DNA from: Tetracentron sinense
Taxonomy: Eukaryota > Streptophyta > Magnoliopsida > Trochodendrales > Trochodendraceae
Assembly (NCBI GenBank): GCA_015143295.1
Contig: CM026557.1
Coordinates: forward strand, 26,631,760 to 26,695,759
Length of the DNA: 64,000 nucleotides
Direction: 5' to 3'
Part shown: one piece after another, positions 60,201 through 64,000 of the stretch
Layout of the letters: every line of letters begins with the position of its first letter
How positions within the stretch are numbered: position 1 is the first letter of the stretch
The notes under the pieces: generated by a model
What the model saw: only the letters and a program-made list of their open reading frames with translations
What the model was told of the DNA's origin: nothing
The model's database searches: none
Program-made: the position numbers and the translations under genes

Positions 60201-63200
60201 ATTTATCAAGATGTTACGGTTCTATATCTTCCTATCTATATCTAACCAAAAAAGTCTTTTTACATTGTATTAGAAGCTTAGGGTTCAACAATTCATGAGT
60301 TTAGAAGGAAGAAGTTAGAAAACATCTTCAAGGTGTTTAAACATATATAGAGAAGTTAAGAGTTTCGAAATTAAGGGAGACACTTCTCCTCCATACCGTT
60401 GGAAGTTGGAACTGTGGCCATATTTATTTGAAACTCAAAGAGAAATTTTGGGAATTAGCTAGACACTGGTCTTTTCTCACGCTATGTCTTGAGAGATGCT
60501 AACAAGTTAGTTGACTCTCAGGCAAAGAATGGAGTGCACAGAGACTTTTAATTATGGGAACTCTCTTCCCAAAATTTTCAACTTGTCCAATACAATATCA
60601 AAATCTTTTTTATTTTTCAAGAGAAAAAAAGTCTTGTGTTTTTCCACTTGTATCCTTCTACTTCCTTATTTGTTTCATTCTCTCTAATCAAAAAGGGAGG
60701 AATGTTATATGTTTTTGTGTCGCCATTGGTCAAAAGCATCTTCTGACTAGCTCAAATAAATTATACAAAAAAATTGTTTCCAAGATATAAATAAATAAAT
60801 AAAAGTTTGTATTTTCTAGAAAATTCAGGTTATTTATGAATATGGTAGATCACCCCTAGACCATTAACATATAAGTTGTTAGATCTTATATTATTAGTAT
60901 AAATGAAATATAAATTATTCTTATGTATGCAAAAAAAAAAATCAAATAACATTTTTCTAGAATATCAGTGTATCGGTGCATACCAAACCAATACGTTAGA
61001 TACTTTTTTTTTTTTGGTTAAAGGAACAACACCACCTAACCTTTAAAAAAAAAAAAAAAAACACCTGTTAGATACCTGATGCCAACTTTGGTATTAGGTT
61101 CATTTCTTTTTTGGTTCATTGGAGGCCACATGAACCTTTGGGCAACACAATGAGTGGTAGCCCTCCCCCTCCCATCAACCCCCCAACCCTGATGTAGGTG
61201 GGATTCGATCCAGGTCTCTAGAACGACGCCAAGAGACTTTACCAACTAAACTAGCTGGCACCCACCACCTAACTTATTCAATACCATGGAATATTTTTGT
61301 TCCTTGATGATATTGTGCTGGTAGTATGAAAATATGATACGTATCGTACCATACATATCGCTATATTAAAAATGGATGTGAGCAAAAAAGAGAGAAGATA
61401 AGCATCGAATATGAGAGATAAAATTGGCACCACCAAAGAATGCAAGGAACTCTTCAATAAACAATACCCCTTTGGACATATTAATAGAGAGGAACTTCAA
61501 TGCAGAATAGGGTTGTAACATAACTATGAAAGGAGGTTTAGTCTCAGGCTCCTAGCGCAGTCTATAGCTGATGATCAGTGGGGTGTGGAGTCACATGGCA
61601 TCCTTGATAGAAGGATCTACATAAATGCGGGGTGCCTCCAATGAGACCAGAGTTTAATCCATAGGGTTCATGAATACTAGGATTTAGCAAATTCTTGAGA
61701 ATTGTACAACTAATAGAACCCGAGAATGTTCTAGAAATGTTGTATGTGATATGGTGACATGATTCAGGGCAGCAGTGATCTGTTCAAGACCTCAAGTCAC
61801 TAAGCACTTCACATAGTCCGCATATTTAAGATACCAAGTCCAAACTCTGCCATGCCTGCTTTTTGCACTGCATTTCTAGTCCCAAGCTCGGATTTAGAAG
61901 GAAGGCTGACAGTCAGGTTGGCAGCCGGTATAAAAATAAACCCTGCTAAATCCTATGACAAAGGTTCAAGTCCAAAAGAAACTTTTGTTTTTTTTAACAA
62001 AAAAAACCTTTGTTATACATTACCAACTCTGATTTAAGCAAGTTTTCTCACAAATTTGGCTCAAGTGGAGATAAGTTACATTTTTGTCCTTGAGGATCCA
62101 TTCTTTTGGTGGAACTTTTAAAGTCTAGAACTTTCATTGTTTCACGCCTAATTTTACTTAATTTCTAGAACTACATTATTCCATAGAGTGCAAAAGTTCT
62201 ACAAATATGGAACTTTCAAGTTCCACCAAAAATTTTGGATTTTTTAAGTTCCATATATGTGAAATTTCTAATTAAATTGAACCCAATAAATCTGAGATAC
62301 CATTGTTAAAAGAGTTAGAAACCCTCTCCACTCTCCTCCCAAACTCTTTGCTTCTCGTTCCAAAATATTAATGTTCTAGAATTTTAAAAGTTCCACCAAA
62401 AGAACGGAGCCTAAGTATTTTGGGTTTTGTATCTTCGCTTTGACCTCTCATATTTTATTTAACACAACACTATTTAGAAGTGTAAAAAGACTTCTAATAT
62501 TTCCAAACTCTTGACTTCTTTATATATATTTGAGCACCTTGAAGACGGTTTCTAACTTCTTCATTCTAAACTCATGAAGTGTTGATCCCTAAGCCTCTAA
62601 TACAATCTAAAAAGACTTTTTGGTTAGATTTAGATAGGAAGATATAGAAACATAACATCTTGAATAAATTCATAAGTATTCCCTGGATACCTGAGAAACC
62701 CAAACCTAAAAGGGAGAATTCAACAACTGGAAAATGTGACCTACCGGCCATCTGTAACCTAGTAAAAAGCAACCTTAACTAACTTGAATAAAAAAAAAGT
62801 AGCTTACTAATATTACGAGATTCAACCTACATCCTTTATAGTACTTTTCATATTTGTTTTATTTTTGCTTTGACCTCTCATATATGTTTTTGTGTAGCCA
62901 TTTTGTCCTTTATGTTATATGTTTTTTCTTCTTGGAAGTTTGAATGGTCTACTTGGCCCAATCTATCTGATATCTCCACCCTTCTTTGTGTGTGTTGGTG
63001 CAGGGGGTTGATGGGTGAAACACCTTGCATACTTGAGGGCCCAAGAGTGGCCCCATCCATGAAACCATTAACTGAGTGCATCTGTATGAGAGACATCCTG
63101 CTCAAAAAATGTTGCCACACAGCCAATTGGCCAGGCCAGGTCTCACGTGGAGTTACTGATCCTTGTTTTTCTTTAACATTTTGCAATTCTTCATTAATCT

Positions 63201-63889
63201 TTATAACTAATTATTATTGTTCTAGCACCTTATAGACCATTCTCTAATATCTTCTTCTTCTTCCAATTTTCTTCAAGTCAAATCCACATTGTCATTCGGA
63301 CTTTTGGTTTCACTTTTGATTTTAACAGTCCCCAAGAGTGCTTCTGCAAGCTTTTGATGGGCTGATTTTCGTATCCTGGAAGTTAATTGCCAGAACACGT
63401 TAGCACTGACAGTTTCGACCAGAAAGGAGGAATATTCACCTCGAGGGCATGGTGTCCAATGCATGCCTAGATTCCAACTTACTTATAAGTTCCTAAGTCC
63501 TTTTATTTTTGAGAATCTAATTGTTTGGTAAGCATCTAGAGTGGATTTCTTGCTGCTGAGGCAAAGAAATAAGTATTGTTAATGTCAGTGACACATCTAG
63601 GACCTATATATTTTTCTACATTTCGAAGATGTAGTTTATCACTTCTGGAGGCACTATTCTTGGCATAATAAGAAGAAGAAGAAGAGTACCTGTGCAAGGA
63701 AGCCACCAAGAGCTGGACCAATGATTAAACCTATGCCCCAGGATGTACTAACCTGAAATGAATTATTCGCAATATATTGTTCATTCTGAATTCTCATAAT
63801 CACTGGTAAATGTAGGAAGAAAGAAACTTTCTTACAATTGACAGTCCCAAAGCATGATATTCATCACGGCAAACTTCAGTAACATATGC
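16540..63889 (-). CDS. ZIFL: ZIFL (zinc-induced facilitator-like) MFS transporter, 12 exons, 5' end off window
   Basis: Membrane transporter of the major facilitator superfamily. Arabidopsis relatives (ZIF1, ZIFL1) act at the tonoplast or plasma membrane in zinc or nicotianamine handling, potassium flux and auxin transport. Exons, 5' to 3': 63889-63836, 63752-63690, 59752-59703, 59575-59500, 58668-58453, 37393-37306, 36093-36008, 35907-35800, 34221-34177, 34081-33993, 18133-18090, 16631-16540. All introns are GT-AG and the phases fit, giving about 336 codons with no frameshift. Diagnostic pieces: [38 protein letters not shown] (the family His motif), [45 protein letters not shown] and [20 protein letters not shown]. 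The N-terminal third, including the Cys motif and first helices, lies beyond 64000. Two introns are 15.9 and 21.1 kb, filled by transposons. Confidence 0.93.
16632..18089 (-). other. ZIFL intron, no transposon recognised
   Basis: 1.46-kb AT-rich intron. No coding similarity or clear terminal repeats seen on either strand. Confidence 0.6.
18090..18133 (-). CDS. ZIFL: ZIFL exon, 44 bp
   Basis: Encodes [15 protein letters not shown], the loop before the last helix. Acceptor TTTCCAG, donor GTACGA. It is too short to appear as an open frame but fits the phases left by the exons at 33993 and 16631. Confidence 0.9.
18420..18575 (-). mobile_element. Possible SINE head
   Basis: Minus-strand TGGCGCAATTGG is a perfect fit to the pol III box A consensus TRGYNNARNNGG. 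No convincing box B or target duplication was found, so this is a weak call. Confidence 0.3.
18609..18833 (-). repeat. 3' LTR of the minus-strand copia element
   Basis: Minus strand TGTTGAATATTG...CAACTACA. A polypurine tract (CTTGAGGGAGAG on the minus strand, 18834-18845) lies directly inside it. The partner LTR is at 24682-24896; the two are alike but clearly diverged, so the insertion is old. Confidence 0.85.
20152..21191 (-). mobile_element. hAT deletion derivative with 8-bp target duplication
   Basis: 1040-bp insert in copia RT. Target duplication GTCTATAC at 20144-20151 and 21192-21199; the copia reading resumes across it. The ends start CATAGTTT and, inverted, CATAGTAT, followed by repeated ACTCG motifs. 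The inside keeps only the C-terminal dimerisation region of an hAT transposase on the minus strand ([20 protein letters not shown], then KKRNRL, and 20443-20697 from [10 protein letters not shown]). Catalytic parts are absent, so it is non-autonomous. Confidence 0.88.
24682..24896 (-). repeat. 5' LTR of the minus-strand copia element
   Basis: Partner of 18609-18833. Minus strand TGTTGAATATTG at 24896 down to GTCAACT at about 24682, followed by the primer binding site TGGTATTAGAGC (one mismatch to TGGTATCAGAGC). Confidence 0.85.
24897..26057. other. Unclassified spacer with one possible SINE
   Basis: No firm coding match. A stretch at about 25080-25290 ([16 protein letters not shown], then [10 protein letters not shown]) faintly resembles the DUF4283-like part of LINE ORF1. 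At 25360-25620 a pol III-like head occurs: box A TGGTGCAGTTGG (25369-25380, exact fit to TRGYNNARNNGG) with a weak box B GTTCCACTCC about 45 bp downstream. No target duplication was found. Confidence 0.35.
26058..26355 (+). repeat. 5' terminal repeat (chimeric LTR) of the non-autonomous copia
   Basis: Starts TGGTCGTGAAGAG and ends CTTTGGATTCCAACA next to the PBS. Its first two thirds correspond to copia pol. It contains GTATAAAAGAAGG (26221-26233), a good TATA-like box where the 3' copy has GTATGAAAGAAGG. The end is a CT-rich leader typical of R/U5. Confidence 0.78.
27043..27748 (+). pseudogene. Copia gag, first part
   Basis: Start MGDSEVS with an early stop, then [27 protein letters not shown] and, in later frames, [15 protein letters not shown] and [17 protein letters not shown]. 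This is the UBN2-type gag of plant copia elements. It is cut at CATCC (27744-27748) by the solo LTR. Confidence 0.82.
27749..29292 (+). repeat. Solo LTR with target duplication CATCC
   Basis: 1544 bp, TGTTAGCCTACAGG...CTTGGGCAACA, with CATCC at 27744-27748 and 29293-29297. The gag frame continues across (LEHP joined to PSREVCHL). Inside: repeated CGTCGACGAA-like motifs (28398-28530), TATA-like CTATAAAAGGAG (28619-28630) and a long transcribed-type leader. Other copies of this family are 6252-7001 (truncated) and 44824-57803 (split, inverted). Confidence 0.93.
29298..30034 (+). pseudogene. Copia gag zinc knuckle and protease
   Basis: Resumes after the solo [18 protein letters not shown], the CX2CX4HX4C-type knuckle [20 protein letters not shown], then after a frame break the protease start [20 protein letters not shown]. 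The DSG active site has become DSR, so the protease is dead. Confidence 0.82.
30035..31044 (+). pseudogene. Copia pre-integrase and integrase, ending in an internal polypurine tract
   Basis: [13 protein letters not shown] (pre-integrase), [20 protein letters not shown] and [20 protein letters not shown] (integrase core), [18 protein letters not shown] and [19 protein letters not shown], then [20 protein letters not shown]. Several frameshifts. It ends CTTCAGGGGGAGAG right where the 3' terminal repeat begins; related copia copies continue here into RT. Confidence 0.82.
31045..31326 (+). repeat. 3' terminal repeat (chimeric LTR) of the non-autonomous copia
   Basis: Directly follows the polypurine tract. 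Still readable as pol for about 70 codons ([28 protein letters not shown]), then a CT-rich tail ending TTTGGATTCCAAC. Matches 26058-26354 closely apart from small indels, including an extra GTAGGTGGTAGTGAT-like duplication in the 5' copy. Confidence 0.78.
31328..32985. other. Probable Helitron body of unknown content
   Basis: No Rep/helicase similarity. Contains the exon-like block 31912-32066. The left (TC...) end of the Helitron could not be fixed. Confidence 0.35.
31912..32066 (+). other. Exon-like block with AG and GT borders, unrecognised
   Basis: A 155-bp block open in one frame ([16 protein letters not shown], then [20 protein letters not shown]), preceded by a T-rich acceptor TTTTTGCAG and followed by GTAATG. 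I do not recognise the protein. Its place just inside a Helitron 3' end makes a captured gene fragment plausible. Chance occurrence cannot be excluded. Confidence 0.3.
32986..33014 (+). mobile_element. Helitron 3' terminus (hairpin plus CTAG)
   Basis: ACCCGTGCATCGCATAGGGT can fold into the short GC hairpin typical of Helitron 3' ends, followed by GTTTG and the terminal CTAG at 33011-33014. Copia RNase H homology begins at the very next base (TATGTGAATTG). The related copia at 1400-1430 reads GGTA-TATGTG here, so the insertion is between A and T as expected of Helitrons. Confidence 0.65.
33015..33580 (+). pseudogene. Copia RNase H fragment and its 3' LTR
   Basis: RNase H end ([19 protein letters not shown], [15 protein letters not shown]) to the polypurine tract GAGGGGGAG (33321-33329), then an LTR TGTTGACAGGGC from 33330 with TATA-like ATATAAAAGGAG near 33459 and a CT-rich end at about 33576. 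Same family as the element at 1-1975. Confidence 0.8.
33581..33992 (-). other. Residual ZIFL intron sequence
   Basis: AT-rich, no repeat or coding similarity seen. Confidence 0.5.
33993..34081 (-). CDS. ZIFL: ZIFL exon, 89 bp (signature exon)
   Basis: Acceptor AACAACAG, donor GTAAGT. Encodes [20 protein letters not shown] and AAGPAGGGA, the most conserved block of the family's C-terminal half. Confidence 0.95.
34177..34221 (-). CDS. ZIFL: ZIFL exon, 45 bp
   Basis: Encodes [15 protein letters not shown], part of a transmembrane helix. Acceptor AATTAG, donor GTAATT. In phase with both neighbours. Confidence 0.92.
34222..35799 (-). other. ZIFL intron with a possible solo LTR
   Basis: 1.58 kb. 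On the minus strand, about 35256 to 34990 has LTR-like composition: TGAACATTGACAAG at one end, TATA-like ATATATAATAAAG, a CT-rich leader and an end near AAAATTCA. No target duplication found, so the call stays tentative. Confidence 0.4.
35800..35907 (-). CDS. ZIFL: ZIFL exon, 108 bp
   Basis: Encodes [18 protein letters not shown] and [18 protein letters not shown], two membrane segments. Acceptor GTGAAG, donor GTAAGTGC. Confidence 0.93.
36008..36093 (-). CDS. ZIFL: ZIFL exon, 86 bp
   Basis: Encodes [20 protein letters not shown] and ITVSRIAS. Acceptor ATATTAG, donor GTATGC. The split codon G|GA joins the previous exon SISG in phase. Confidence 0.93.
36094..37305 (-). other. ZIFL intron carrying a short retroposon
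   Basis: 1.2 kb. Apart from the SINE-like insert at 36510-36653, nothing was recognised. Confidence 0.6.
36510..36653 (+). mobile_element. SINE-like retroposon with 11-bp target duplication
   Basis: 144-bp insert with an A tail (36646-36653), flanked by AAGTGAGGATG at 36499-36509 and 36654-36664. The body is GC-richer than the surrounding intron. Pol III boxes are not clear, so the source RNA is uncertain. It is antisense to ZIFL. Confidence 0.8.
37306..37393 (-). CDS. ZIFL: ZIFL exon, 88 bp
   Basis: Encodes [19 protein letters not shown] and [10 protein letters not shown]. Acceptor TTCTGCAG, donor GTATAC. It follows a 21-kb intron yet joins the 58453 exon in phase (TE|IFSLWA). Confidence 0.95.
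38040..40620 (+). pseudogene. LINE ORF2, heavily decayed
   Basis: Plus-strand remnant. Endonuclease traces: [10 protein letters not shown] (minor frame breaks) and [12 protein letters not shown] followed by [10 protein letters not shown] traces: RRVRWLK, then the VNWDFLEYM and [10 protein letters not shown] segment (39615-39700), and [16 protein letters not shown] near 39750. C-terminal [20 protein letters not shown] at 40250-40310. Stops are everywhere. A (TA)n microsatellite is at 39208-39236. Confidence 0.8.
40640..42763 (+). pseudogene. Copia fragment: integrase end, RT, RNase H
   Basis: 5'-truncated member of the family at 18609-24896. [20 protein letters not shown] and [26 protein letters not shown] end of integrase, the linker [19 protein letters not shown] (40984-41193), RT ([23 protein letters not shown]), [14 protein letters not shown], then RNase H (42285-42720) and the polypurine tract TTGAGGGAGAG at 42752-42762. 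No 5' LTR, gag or protease. Confidence 0.85.
42764..43053 (+). repeat. 3' LTR of the copia fragment
   Basis: TGTTGAATACTGTTTGG to about CAAGCCAACTCACA. Homologous to the LTRs at 18609 and 24682 with an internal difference (about 42819-42895). Right edge approximate. Confidence 0.75.
43056..43270 (+). pseudogene. Second copia RNase H scrap
   Basis: NPVQHDGTK at the start, then broken frames to [14 protein letters not shown] and a polypurine-like TTGAGGGGAAC at 43252. A TATA-like ATATATAAG near 43546 suggests part of its LTR continues to about 43610. Confidence 0.55.
43341..43489. mobile_element. Short TIR element (MITE), 149 bp
   Basis: Terminal inverted repeats of about 36 bp: AATGCTAGGTCCACTTTCC at the left and, inverted, AATGCTATGTCCAGTTTC at the right, continuing TCTCAT..ACTTTCCC. 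Non-coding; superfamily not determined. Confidence 0.75.
43611..44678 (+). other. Mostly unclassified; LINE ORF2 tail near the right
   Basis: Around 43625-43905 the motif AAACCGATA..TATAGGTTTCGGT occurs twice in palindromic form, suggesting an undefined DNA element. At about 44590-44680, [14 protein letters not shown] followed, one frame over, by VIWKE resembles the C-terminal end of plant LINE ORF2. Confidence 0.4.
44824..45763 (-). repeat. Inverted LTR, 3' portion (left of the Harbinger insertion)
   Basis: Minus-strand copy of the 27749-29292 LTR family: the outer end TGTTGCCCAAGG at 44824, and GTCGACGAG motifs at 45590-45700. The match stops near 45757. The rest of the LTR continues at 57256. 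Confidence 0.85.
45780..47403 (+). other. Harbinger 5' region, non-coding
   Basis: Contains CT microsatellites at 46090-46128. No ORF was recognised before the SANT gene. Confidence 0.5.
47404..48366 (+). pseudogene. Harbinger Myb/SANT-like DNA-binding protein
   Basis: In PIF/Harbinger this partner helps the transposase enter the nucleus and bind DNA. Exon 47404-47715 encodes the Myb/SANT-like domain: [19 protein letters not shown], then [34 protein letters not shown] and [13 protein letters not shown] intron (47716-47800) precedes [19 protein letters not shown] and [13 protein letters not shown] frame change near 47890 is needed to continue into DRVPETPF and the C-terminal [15 protein letters not shown], ending at the TGA at 48364. 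The frame break suggests decay. Confidence 0.82.
48575..49889 (+). pseudogene. Harbinger DDE transposase, broken
   Basis: HARBI1-like nuclease. N-terminal part 48575-48800 ([20 protein letters not shown]), frameshift near 48810, then [20 protein letters not shown] and [16 protein letters not shown], apparent intron after WFK. The catalytic region has [10 protein letters not shown] (first Asp, about 49145), an in-frame stop after DQIPY, then [12 protein letters not shown] (second Asp). An intron (about 49365-49430) precedes [20 protein letters not shown] and RYHLQEYRG. The tail is in other frames. Not functional. Confidence 0.85.
50560..53969 (-). pseudogene. LINE ORF2: AP-type endonuclease, RT, zf-RVT
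   Basis: Nicks target DNA and reverse-transcribes the LINE RNA. Endonuclease 53969-53200: [49 protein letters not shown] and [11 protein letters not shown] 52693-51326: [47 protein letters not shown] and QFANDTSIF, where the usual catalytic FADD reads FAND. The zf-RVT end 51138-50560 has [20 protein letters not shown] few frameshifts and stops (near 53190, 52730, 52240 and 51200) separate otherwise long open pieces. Confidence 0.93.
53970..56934 (-). pseudogene. LINE ORF1 (gag-like, DUF4283 type), broken
   Basis: Start [20 protein letters not shown] at 56934, then [20 protein letters not shown] (RNA-binding N-terminus of plant LINE ORF1). 56602-56042 continues to [13 protein letters not shown] and 56011 resumes [13 protein letters not shown], the DUF4283 end. 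The remainder to 53970 is a low-complexity basic/acidic linker in several frames. Stops between pieces make it inactive. Confidence 0.8.
57256..57803 (-). repeat. Inverted LTR, 5' portion (right of the Harbinger insertion)
   Basis: Completes the LTR begun at 44824. Minus-strand match to 27749-28340: GATGTCCTAGGGCCTTAG, and the end TTATCATCAAAATTAATGA..ACCTAAAGGC. The last five bases of the LTR (expected TAACA) are replaced by TAGCG of the flanking duplicate. Confidence 0.85.
57804..58452 (-). other. Flank duplicate and remaining intron
   Basis: 57804-57949 repeats 44679-44823 (both contain CTTTATCCTCCATTGG and AGTTCTGACTTTTGGTA). The rest is AT-rich intron with a short (CA)n run near 58131. 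Confidence 0.7.
58453..58668 (-). CDS. ZIFL: ZIFL exon, 216 bp
   Basis: Acceptor TTGTTGTAG, donor GTAATG. Encodes the central cytosolic loop and next helix: [20 protein letters not shown], then [18 protein letters not shown] and LHDMAYTE. The PETLHMH histidine motif spans the junction with the upstream exon. Confidence 0.95.
58669..59499 (-). other. ZIFL intron
   Basis: 831 bp, AT-rich, nothing recognised. Confidence 0.6.
59500..59575 (-). CDS. ZIFL: ZIFL exon, 76 bp
   Basis: Encodes [20 protein letters not shown] and CLWLP, a membrane helix. Acceptor CTTCTAG, donor GTACGT; the split AG|G arginine codon joins the previous exon. Confidence 0.93.
59703..59752 (-). CDS. ZIFL: ZIFL exon, 50 bp
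   Basis: Encodes [17 protein letters not shown]. Acceptor AACTAG just before CCTGCAGAG; using the later CTGCAG as acceptor would break phase, which fixes the start at 59752. Donor GTAGGC. Confidence 0.9.
60049..60373 (+). repeat. Left arm of a large inverted repeat
   Basis: About 325 bp; its inverted partner is at 62497-62823. Shared landmarks are TTACTAGGTTACAG, CACATTTTCCAGTTGTTGAA and CTTCCTATCTA. Identity looks close to 90 percent. It could be two copies of one repeat in opposite orientation. Confidence 0.85.
61105..61263 (-). mobile_element. tRNA-derived SINE, second copy
   Basis: Same family as 16148-16297. On the minus strand GGGTGCCAGCTAGTTTAGTT (box A region) and GGATCGAATCCCACC (box B), then GTTGGGGGGTTGATGGG. 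The left end is ragged; repeats ACCACCTAAC (61031-61040, 61264-61273) may be its target duplication. Confidence 0.65.
62094..62411. mobile_element. TIR element (MITE), 318 bp
   Basis: Inverted ends of about 40 bp: GGATCCATTCTTTTGGTGGA at the left and, inverted, GGCTCCGTTCTTTTGGTGGA at the right, both continuing ACTTTTAAA..TCTAGAAC. Non-coding. Ends of this type occur in PIF/Harbinger or hAT MITEs; the target duplication is unclear. Confidence 0.75.
62497..62823 (-). repeat. Right arm of the large inverted repeat
   Basis: Inverted partner of 60049-60373, separated by 2.1 kb that contain the MITE and the SINE. Confidence 0.85.
63690..63752 (-). CDS. ZIFL: ZIFL exon, 63 bp
   Basis: Encodes [18 protein letters not shown] and LAQ, matching the MFS antiporter-type signature (GxxxGPxxGG). 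Acceptor ATTTCAG, donor GTACTC. Confidence 0.95.
63836..63889 (-). CDS. ZIFL: ZIFL exon, 54 bp (first visible)
   Basis: Encodes [18 protein letters not shown]. Acceptor TTGACCAG, donor GTAAGA. Upstream exons with the N-terminal Cys motif and first helices lie past 64000. Confidence 0.93.
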
Positions 63890-64000
63890 CTGGTCAAACA
63901 GGGAAGTTTAAAATGTGTAGGAAAAATGAAGTCGAACAACAGAAGCAGCAGCAGAAAAAACCACCTAAATCATTATCCGTAGTGCTCAGAAGAAAAACAT

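Larger units (their letters stand above)
59753..63689 (-). other. 3.9-kb ZIFL intron with inverted repeats, a MITE and SINE pieces
   Basis: Contains a pair of inverted repeats (60049-60373 and 62497-62823), a MITE (62094-62411) and a SINE (about 61105-61263). Otherwise AT-rich with no coding match. Confidence 0.75.

Noticed and set aside
61960..61995. GGTTCAAGTCC, a perfect pol III box B
   Set aside because: No box A at a sensible distance and no tRNA-like fold; the neighbouring T and A runs are simple repeats.
1..64000. Bacterial-type operon, prophage or defence system
   Set aside because: Spliced plant genes and plant retroelements throughout; no prokaryotic gene organisation.

Overview
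The window is plant nuclear DNA. It is AT-rich, has GT-AG introns, and is dominated by Ty1/copia, Ty3/gypsy, LINE, hAT, Mutator-like, PIF/Harbinger, Helitron and SINE remnants. Two host genes are read from spliced protein similarity. The long introns and abundant old LTR elements suit a woody angiosperm, but the species cannot be named from the sequence.

Layout. 1-8000: nested retroelements. A copia pol fragment runs off the left edge and ends in its 3' LTR. It sits in a minus-strand gypsy element, which is also interrupted by a Mutator-like MITE and by a truncated LTR retroelement whose LTR ends in an inverted copy of its own start. 8000-11300: nothing recognised. 11323-13732 (+): the last three coding exons of a SnRK1 (plant AMPK) regulatory beta subunit; exon 1 was not found in the 11 kb upstream. 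13733-16539: convergent intergenic DNA and the 3' UTR of the next gene, with a SINE.

16540-63889 (-): one host gene, a ZIFL (zinc-induced facilitator-like) major facilitator transporter. Twelve coding exons are visible, giving about 336 codons in continuous phase. The 5' exons lie beyond the right edge, so the gene is longer than 47 kb. Nearly all of this is transposons in two introns. The 15.9-kb intron (18134-33992) holds a minus-strand copia with both LTRs and an hAT insertion, a plus-strand non-autonomous copia whose LTRs contain pol coding sequence, a 1.54-kb solo LTR with a 5-bp target duplication, and a Helitron 3' end in another copia fragment. The 21.1-kb intron (37394-58452) holds a decayed LINE, copia fragments, and an LTR split by a Harbinger transposon that is itself split by a nearly complete LINE. 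Several short TIR elements and SINEs lie in the smaller introns.

Working picture: KINbeta and ZIFL are convergent host genes. All the transposon proteins are broken. The splice sites and reading frame of the ZIFL exons are conserved despite the load, so the gene is probably still expressed. The most unusual item is the element at 26058-31327, in which the sequence between a polypurine tract and the R/U5-like tail of the LTR is captured pol sequence. It looks like a copia lineage that rebuilt its LTR after deleting RT and RNase H.
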